From Aspidiotus rigidus (taxonomy: Eukaryota; Arthropoda; Insecta; Hemiptera; Diaspididae): DNA of 64,000 nucleotides. The DNA lies in contig JAVHKY010000029.1 in NCBI GenBank assembly GCA_035079385.1, positions 12,028,001 through 12,092,000 on the forward strand. Direction: 5' to 3'. Position 1 is the first letter of the stretch. Each line of letters opens with the position of its first letter. Of this stretch, positions 60,801-64,000 are shown one piece after another. The notes under the pieces were generated by a model. The model was not told the origin of the DNA. It saw only the letters and a program-made list of their open reading frames with translations, and made no database searches. A program made the position numbers and the translations under genes.

Positions 60801-63258
60801 ATATATAAAAGTAATATCCGCACACTATTACCTTCTCCATACTCATCCCTAACTCATCATTCTAAGATGTAAACTCTATTATCTTTACTCACATGTAATA
60901 TTCATCGAGCTAATAGCCTGTTGTGTTGCTTTAAGACTCGTAAAAAAAAAAAATATTTGGAAACAATTCAATACTATTCGCCGACGATCAGGTTTTGTAT
61001 TTTCAGAAAACGAGCATGAGCATGTATGACCTCGAGACTGATGAATGTAACATGAAAATGTCCTCAAGCAAAACAAAGGTGTAAGCATTCAAGGGAAAAG
61101 ACCATATGAGGAGCGAAGTAGCTATTAAAAATACGATAACTGAACAGGTCAATAAACATTTGAATACCTAGGAGTGAATAAATCATAAAATGAAGAGATC
61201 AACGTAGGTAACAAGTTGTAAAAGTTCATAAGGATCACGGGCGCCATAAACAGAATCCCACCCTCATAAAACAGATTCCTCGCCACCCCCCCCTTTCAAC
61301 TCCGTTGAAGAAACCGCGAGTTTTTGAAATTCGTTCGAGGGTCGAGCTATTTTTTCCAAGTCCCAAGGTTATCTGCACAATTTTGGGATTGGGGCACCGG
61401 AGAAGAAAGGTCAGAGCAAAGACAGGAAACAAGTCAAAATAAAGACATTAAGACCAGGGATGTCAAGCTTAAGGCGTTGTTTTGGCCGTTATTTTCAAGT
61501 TTCAAGTCGCCCAATGATTTTTTTCATGATTGGCTTCAAGCCTGAAGTCAGCCAAAAGCTAATGTGATTGACTTGAACTTGTGAGTCCGATTCATTCCGC
61601 TCCAGAGCTAGTTTATTCCACTCCGGATCCCTCGCTCCAAGACAAACTCTGCTAAAAACCAAACGTTATTAAGTCGATTGGGAAGGGTTGACGATGGCTG
61701 TGAGTTTAAGTTGATGCCAGAATCAACTGGAAGCCTTAAGCTAAAGTTTAATTCAATGACGATTGGCTTGACATCCCTGATTAAGACCCCGTTTCCGACA
61801 TTACTTCAATCACGTGAGCGCATTTTCAACTCTTGAAAAAGAAACTTGAAGTAAGCAAATAGCGTAACAATTCTCGCGATCGTATTTTCAACGAAAATTC
61901 CGATCGACGAACATACGTACTCTCGACTCCAGAGATTCCTTGGTGAGCGAATCTGAAAACAGGAACATTGACAAAAAAAAAAAAATTAATACACACTCTT
62001 TTTCGTTCAAAAATTTGGTTTGGAAAAAAAAAAAATTTAAGAACAATTTTTCATCTCCGCAATATCAAGAATTGTCACAAAATAATAGAAGGACTTGTCC
62101 AGACGAGTATATCATAAACAAAATAATGAACTTGAAAGCACTGTCGTCTTGAAAAATTTTCACTTATACGACGATCGACGTTTCGAACGTACACACGTTC
62201 TTCTTCAGGTTTTGTTTATTTTGTTTAAGAATTGTCACTTTTTTTTTCTCAAATTTTAGACGCAAAATCGCTCTAAAGGAGATGAAAAATGTTTCATTGT
62301 CTGAAAAAAAAAAAAAAAAAAAGAATCGGTGCTTCAATCGCAGTTCAGTACATGCCATTCTTGCTTTCTAATACTACTACAAAAACTCAGTAAAAAAAAA
62401 AAAAAGTACAAAAACAAAACAACAAGTAGAGCAAACAAAACTGCGAAAAATCGATTAAAAAAAAAAACATAAACATAATTTTTATACTACTTCAGATATA
62501 CAGCAATTATATAGCGAACACGAGGGATAAAATGAAAATAAACATCGAAAAAGAGAAAGGATACTTTGATGATTCTTGTTAACGACTGGGAATTAATTTT
62601 CCTCGTCGTTGAAAAACAAATATAGGGGAAGGAGATCTGAAGAGATTCAATTTGTTTATGTTTTTTAGTGTCGTATAAAAAGATAGAAAAAGAAAGAAAA
62701 AAAAAAAAAACAGGTTATTAGGTTTCTCGAGCATGTAAAAGAGAACGAGGAGTAGGAAAAATACAGGATAGGCCAAATCGAAAACGTGGATACGATATAA
62801 TAATATGAAAGAATTTTGGCCTATCCTGTAAAAGTATAATATTGGATCTAAACATTCAAGCCATCATACTTTTCTGCATCCGTCTTTTCGAAAGATCCCA
62901 GATACAAAATTTTATTCTCCCGCCCCTTCCTACATTCTGGCGACTTTTACCCTCATCGACTTTTAGTCGCGTTATTTTCTGCGCAGCACTTCTCACTCAA
63001 CAAATGGTTGTCGTCCTCTTTTTATTTTATCTTTTTTTCTCGTTATCGTAGGCAACAACTGCGTTAAATGAGGAAGTACTTACCAGTGCTATTTAATATT
63101 AAGAAAGGCGTATTCAAAGGGTACATAGTAGTCCAAATGCTTTGAACGTTTTGAACTTTGTTTTGCAGCAGACGTGTTTTGGCCTCGTCCACGGACGATG
63201 TTCCATTCGCCATAACAACGTCCGTAGAGGAATTATCAGATTTCGTTTTGTTAATCAT
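36811..63258 (-). CDS. Uncharacterised 806-residue Ser/Asn-rich basic protein, five exons over 26 kb
   Basis: Exons on the minus strand: 63258-63084, 61952-61921, 53369-53304, 44306-42227 and 36878-36811. The sum is 2421 bp and the frame is open at every GT-AG junction. The ATG at 63258 has acaATG context and an in-frame upstream stop; longer versions would need a TTG start. The N-terminus contains DEAKTRLLQNKVQNVQSIW. Exon 3 adds a Lys-rich RKKKKVK. Exon 4 holds most of the protein: low-complexity Ser/Pro/Lys stretches, a bipartite-like basic cluster TKKQRKKKRRSKSRN (about residues 283-297), ASYADIAKSP (about 397-406) and an Asn-rich tract. The conserved-looking C-terminus is CVRMVQAGWKEVMDSMSS, then VRYYKPE. 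No catalytic domain is seen. The basic cluster suggests a nuclear or RNA-associated protein. Faint resemblance to vertebrate NUFIP2 (basic cluster, SYA motif, K/R-hydrophobic-Y near the end) is only a hypothesis. Confidence 0.78.
37240..38095 (+). mobile_element. LINE fragment (RNase H region), family G/H
   Basis: Frameshifted plus-strand sequence reads LSDSLSSLQALQNSYSSNRI, then FLWIPGHVGLPEQDAV and a PAYDSRSF segment (37860-38085). It matches the RNase H of the LINEs at 58.5 kb and 54.7 kb. It lies in the last intron of the 806-aa protein gene, antisense to it. Confidence 0.6.
38100..38660 (-). mobile_element. LINE fragment (RT to RNase H linker), opposite orientation
   Basis: On the minus strand about 38420-38600 reads CYGAAVYDLN, then ALNLSAEAALHQDLTKTH. 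This aligns with the segment of the 58.5 kb LINE reading SILDYGAP, then KLSLCAEAAEPPL. It meets the plus-strand fragment head to tail-inverted at about 38095, so the two came from separate insertions or from an inversion. Confidence 0.55.
39100..40860. repeat. Satellite of about 160-190 bp units
   Basis: The landmark gttcaaggtcatca, then cactagccctttc, occurs at about 39283, 39471, 39647, 39809 and 39990, giving spacings of about 188, 176, 162 and 181 bp. Each unit also carries agaagggatagagg, gggactcgctct and ttcaggtcgcgtt. The array decays toward 40860. It lies in intron 4 of the 806-aa protein gene. Confidence 0.75.
41000..41830 (+). mobile_element. R1-like LINE fragment (end of RT and C-terminal region)
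   Basis: A 229-codon frame (41085-41774) contains AAEKAGAVVGYLNRLVRNL, GGPREARRR, QRRAALRCISAYRTVSTEA, PPIELFALERA, RVLIHVLDEWMNRLYGQLNF and LTQVLSGHGCFNDYLH. This is the order seen in the C-terminal half of R1/TRAS-type non-LTR retrotransposons. A CSHC segment replaces the usual CCHC zinc knuckle. It is antisense to, and within, intron 4 of the host gene. Confidence 0.8.
42227..44306 (-). CDS. Main (fourth) exon of the 806-aa protein gene
   Basis: The 2080-bp exon is bounded by acceptor ttcgttgcag and donor g|gtgagt. It reads PENFTLSENIEG at its start and VTECVRMVQAG at its end. The frame appears to run from 44312, but that start is a TTG overlapping the acceptor, so it is not a real initiation site. 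The GC content is much higher than that of the introns, as expected for coding sequence. Confidence 0.85.
44307..46235. repeat. Intron 3 DNA with dispersed repeats
   Basis: It includes a satellite-like unit (44515-44580), tactaggtcta-type words at 44740-44850 and 45380-45570, the tgataggagggggactt word at 45348, and three copies of an aacctgtttta/catggg word at 45250, 45750 and 45935 (the last inverted). A triple gtgacgtcacagatctcca repeat lies at 45625-45690. No exon was recognised. Confidence 0.45.
46236..47658 (+). mobile_element. LINE-like remnant with poly-A tail
   Basis: Near 46260 one frame reads VLTEHDADAVNRATKK, which matches the end of LINE RNase H (GLPEHDAVDRAAK in the 58.5 kb copy). 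The stretch ends at an A22 run (47637-47658). The intervening frames (47035-47220 and 47273-47611) have no recognisable domain. Whether all of it is one element is uncertain. Confidence 0.4.
47890..47974. repeat. (AGAGA)n microsatellite
   Basis: About 16 perfect or nearly perfect repeats of a pentanucleotide agaga/gagaa, followed by ggaggt. In intron 3 of the 806-aa protein gene. Confidence 0.9.
47975..49018. other. Intron 3 DNA, T-rich, no gene
   Basis: A long pyrimidine-rich frame (48056-48448) is low complexity. At 48883-48942 an inverted pair (taattgagggttg and caaccctcaatta) forms a short hairpin, and acctaatctattc is repeated at about 48830 and 48940. Confidence 0.35.
49019..49297. mobile_element. 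MITE (cagggtgtctacc termini) with 5-bp target duplication
   Basis: Inverted termini cagggtgtctacc and ggtagacaccctg enclose repeated cttttattggactt words. taatt is present immediately on both sides (49014-49018 and 49298-49302). The terminal sequence resembles hAT elements, although 8 bp would be usual for that superfamily. Confidence 0.65.
49388..50580 (-). mobile_element. I-type LINE, 5-prime truncated, RNase H and C-terminus
   Basis: Minus-strand translation gives FTDGSKDHQEVG (about 50500-50540), then IFHAEQMAIFQALSYTK and LLIISDSLSALKSI. After a frameshift follow NFLWIPSHAGIFDNEIVDVL and a C-terminal LRFGHNRLPTHLKRL with CPLHP and YLFECP. RNase H Asp/Glu/Asp/His positions are recognisable. 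The poly-T at 49388-49411 is its poly-A tail on the minus strand. It is in the sense orientation within intron 3 of the host gene. Confidence 0.8.
51020..52345 (+). mobile_element. LINE family A fragment split by a hAT transposon
   Basis: 51030-51142 encodes RISVHISYRQHNHTDRAPKK, matching the WISGHIGHPQP to DRAAKK region of the LINE at 10930. It is interrupted at 51151 by the hAT element and resumes for a few tens of bases after 52321. Confidence 0.5.
51151..52313 (+). mobile_element. hAT transposon with exact 8-bp target duplication and decayed transposase
   Basis: The termini caggggcggatag and ctatccgccactg are inverted with one mismatch. ccaccttg is present on both sides (51143-51150 and 52314-52321). 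Broken transposase frames follow one another at 51406-51639, 51546-51878 and 51894-52148. The last carries the hAT C-terminal dimerisation motif SCERCFSILKIIKNRLRST. At 1163 bp it lacks the N-terminal zinc finger and much of the catalytic region, so it is an internally deleted, inactive copy. Confidence 0.88.
53530..56375 (-). mobile_element. LINE (family G/H), minus strand, split by a younger LINE
   Basis: Minus-strand frames read RT QYGFHEGRNTLQAISDVYLQ (about 56200), then LFADDFSVSF (about 55830), and RNase H FTDGFKSGSKTG (about 54740) to LSDSLS. After the insertion at 54017-54506 they continue with LLQQDAVDLAAEQ, NKLHSIKKSSIPWSSS, RCEEV and LRIVHIRLTH. The 3-prime end gctcgttaaaaaaa lies at about 53545-53530. 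Frameshifts and a stop-rich linker show it is dead. It lies in intron 2 of the 806-aa protein gene. Confidence 0.75.
54017..54506 (+). mobile_element. 5-prime truncated LINE inserted in the minus-strand LINE
   Basis: The plus-strand 3-prime end of the same LINE group reads LARLRIGHTRLTHTHLLANL, GPPSCPHCLKDNLTVEHFFS, CPTLQPLRSSLN and a stop at about 54283. A 3-prime UTR ending gctcgt plus A25 (54482-54506) follows. The host LINE reads through from cataccta-type sequence at 54507 and up to gctttcctcc at 54016, and aaagat occurs at both junctions as a possible duplication. Confidence 0.7.
56376..56985 (+). mobile_element. LINE family A pieces: RT block and 3-prime end
   Basis: 56387-56569 reads LDIAGAFDHVSWPNTVNELS, an RT catalytic-Asp block. 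56700-56870 reads GHTRLPHSHLLLGLHAPPS, then a short C-terminus. It is followed by a 3-prime UTR with tataattattgtaca and an A-rich end after gctcgtaaac (about 56960-56985), as in the copy at 10930-12065. The middle of the element is deleted. Confidence 0.65.
57600..58484 (+). mobile_element. Decayed LINE (family K), left part
   Basis: Conceptual reading across frames: NSKAPG (about 57955), NAIVVPIFKK, AENYRGISLLSISYKILA (about 58098-58150), a catalytic-block VFIDLEKR (about 58280), then KINKGVR (about 58350). The NYRGISLL and KGVRQG-type blocks place it in a different LINE clade from its neighbours. It is interrupted at 58485 and resumes at 60962. Confidence 0.65.
58485..60951 (+). mobile_element. 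LINE (family G) with RT and RNase H, inserted in another LINE
   Basis: Flanked by an exact 10-bp duplication, aatatttgga (58475-58484 and 60952-60961). The RT part has QYGFRKGRNTTQSLVDLQSQ, CIFFDLQEAFPQV, NGVPQGEVFSVLLF and the catalytic RLFADDF (about 59080-59100). The second frame starts near 59385 after a frameshift and leads to RNase H CLSDGSKKLNKTAYAY and TFTAELMAIFSCL. Another frame has WIPGHINLPEHDAVDRAAK (about 60250), then LRIGHTRITHSYL and PSCPYCEEETLTVKHFFSCP. It ends gactcgt plus A12. The 5-prime half is missing. It is the best preserved LINE in the window, but the frameshifts make it inactive. Confidence 0.85.
60962..61240 (+). mobile_element. Decayed LINE (family K), right part
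   Basis: Joined to the left part across the insertion, it reads NSILFADDQVL (about 60965-60995), then MKMSSSKTKV and VNKHLNT, the RT FADD block and what follows. Sequence similarity fades after 61240. Confidence 0.65.
61455..61779. mobile_element. hAT-type MITE with exact 8-bp target duplication
   Basis: Termini cagggatgtcaagc and gcttgacatccctg are inverted. attaagac is repeated exactly at 61447-61454 and 61780-61787. It has no coding capacity and lies in intron 2 of the 806-aa protein gene, about 140 bp from exon 2. Confidence 0.85.
62165..62208 (-). ncRNA. Hammerhead-like (Penelope-type) ribozyme motif
   Basis: Minus-strand reading: CTGAAGA, one extra A, a perfect 6-bp stem GAACGT / ACGTTC with loop GTGT, then GAAA, then ACG - TCGAT loop - CGT and a C at the expected cleavage position. 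This matches the core order of a type I hammerhead (CUGANGA, stem II, GAAA, short stem III, GUC). Weak points are the extra A between the core and stem II, and a stem I of only two pairs. Hammerhead motifs of this form are known in Penelope-like elements and related retroelements. No RT is visible beside it. Confidence 0.5.
62762..62830. repeat. Perfect 16-bp hairpin in intron 1 of the 806-aa protein gene
   Basis: tacaggataggccaaa (62762-62777) and its exact complement (62815-62830) are separated by 37 bp. It could be a small foldback remnant or a structured intron element. No second copy was seen. Confidence 0.6.
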
Positions 63259-63437
63259 TGTCCCATCGTCGAGTTCTACGTTACCACCAGGAGTAGTCAA
63301 TCACACAATCGGCCACCATTTTTGGGAAGATAATTTTTGTTATACCAAGTCAGTAGTACGGAATGGACACAGCAACAACCAACCATAAACGTCAGTTTAG
63401 CGTTAAAAGCGCAGACAGGTGATAGAATAGAAGCAAA

Positions 63438-63500
63438 ACCAAAGGAAAAAAAAGAAAAAAAAAGAAAAAAAAAGAAAAAAAAAAAAAGAAAAAAAAAAGT
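63438..63500. repeat. A-rich (AAAAAAAG)n microsatellite
   Basis: Runs of A interrupted by single G at roughly 8-bp spacing, upstream of the 806-aa protein gene start. The frames that run through it are artefacts. Confidence 0.8.
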
Positions 63501-64000
63501 AAAACCACTAGTTAGCTTCTGTTAAACAAGCAAAAATTAAGGAAAAAAAAACAATAAAAAGTATAGGGGGAAAAAATTCAAAAATAACCTATAGTAGTCT
63601 AATAATCGTAATAATGTACAATTTTTTCGAATAAATTTAGGTAAACTACTTTATGTGTGAAAAAAAAAATTGCTCCAGATTTTTGGGAGGAGGGCTCGCA
63701 TTGTTTGCTGCTTTCAACTTTTCATACAGACTGTGTACACGGACTCTTTGGCACTCGAATGCTACTACACGGTCAAAAGAAACTTTTTTTCAAAAAAGGT
63801 ATGAAGGGTACTATCCGAAAATTACGTTTCATTTCGAATACCAAGCCATCTCTTACGCTATGATATTCCAACATGGCACACATTTCATCCATCGGTATAA
63901 ACCGACTTACGCAATAATTGAAATACCTACGTAAATTATAATCATTATTATCTCAGCTTGTGAACTCTGAACTGTCTTCGGACGATCCTTTAAAAGCAAC
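63501..64000. other. Upstream region of the 806-aa protein gene, nothing recognised
   Basis: AT-rich. Two overlapping frames at 63653-63934 have no splice context or family resemblance. The promoter or a non-coding first exon of the minus-strand gene may lie here. Confidence 0.3.

Overview
This window looks like nuclear DNA of an arthropod, most likely an insect. It is AT-rich, its genes carry GT-AG introns, and it encodes an R&R-type cuticular protein and a septin close to insect Septin 1. Very heavy interspersed repeats and frequent tacctac-like motifs suggest a sternorrhynchan hemipteran such as a scale insect or mealybug, but that placement is a guess. Nothing bacterial, viral, tRNA or rRNA was recognised.

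Layout. (1) 1-8.3 kb, plus strand: the terminal exon of one GH27 (alpha-galactosidase / alpha-N-acetylgalactosaminidase) gene, then a complete ten-exon GH27 paralog. The second copy lacks the catalytic nucleophile and several sugar-binding residues, so it reads as a secreted pseudoenzyme. (2) 8.3-13.3 kb: foldback elements and a decayed LINE. (3) 13.3-14.5 kb, plus: a three-exon gene for an unrecognised secreted protein, with a foldback element ending 23 bp before its ATG. (4) 14.5-21.4 kb: a mosaic of MITEs, a Helitron-like element and LINE pieces. (5) 21.5-22.5 kb, minus: a four-exon cuticular protein gene. (6) 23.4-28.7 kb, minus: a nine-exon septin gene whose last intron holds a decayed tandem repeat. 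(7) 29.8-33.3 kb: a degenerate satellite invaded by several foldback elements. (8) 36.8-63.3 kb, minus: one five-exon gene for an 806-residue, Ser/Asn-rich, basic, low-complexity protein. Its introns contain most of the transposable elements: a 160-190 bp satellite, R1-like and other LINEs, a hAT transposon with an exact 8-bp target duplication, and LINEs nested inside LINEs.

The protein genes show no obvious functional link to one another. The splice models were assembled by hand. For each of the five multi-exon genes the exon lengths sum to a multiple of three and the reading frame stays open across every junction. Points most worth a second look: the GH27 pseudoenzyme beside its paralog; a 76-bp foldback present twice, each copy with its own 5-bp target duplication and one compensatory stem change; a hammerhead/Penelope-type motif near 62.2 kb with a decayed relative in the septin intron; and the orphan secreted gene with a transposon at its promoter.
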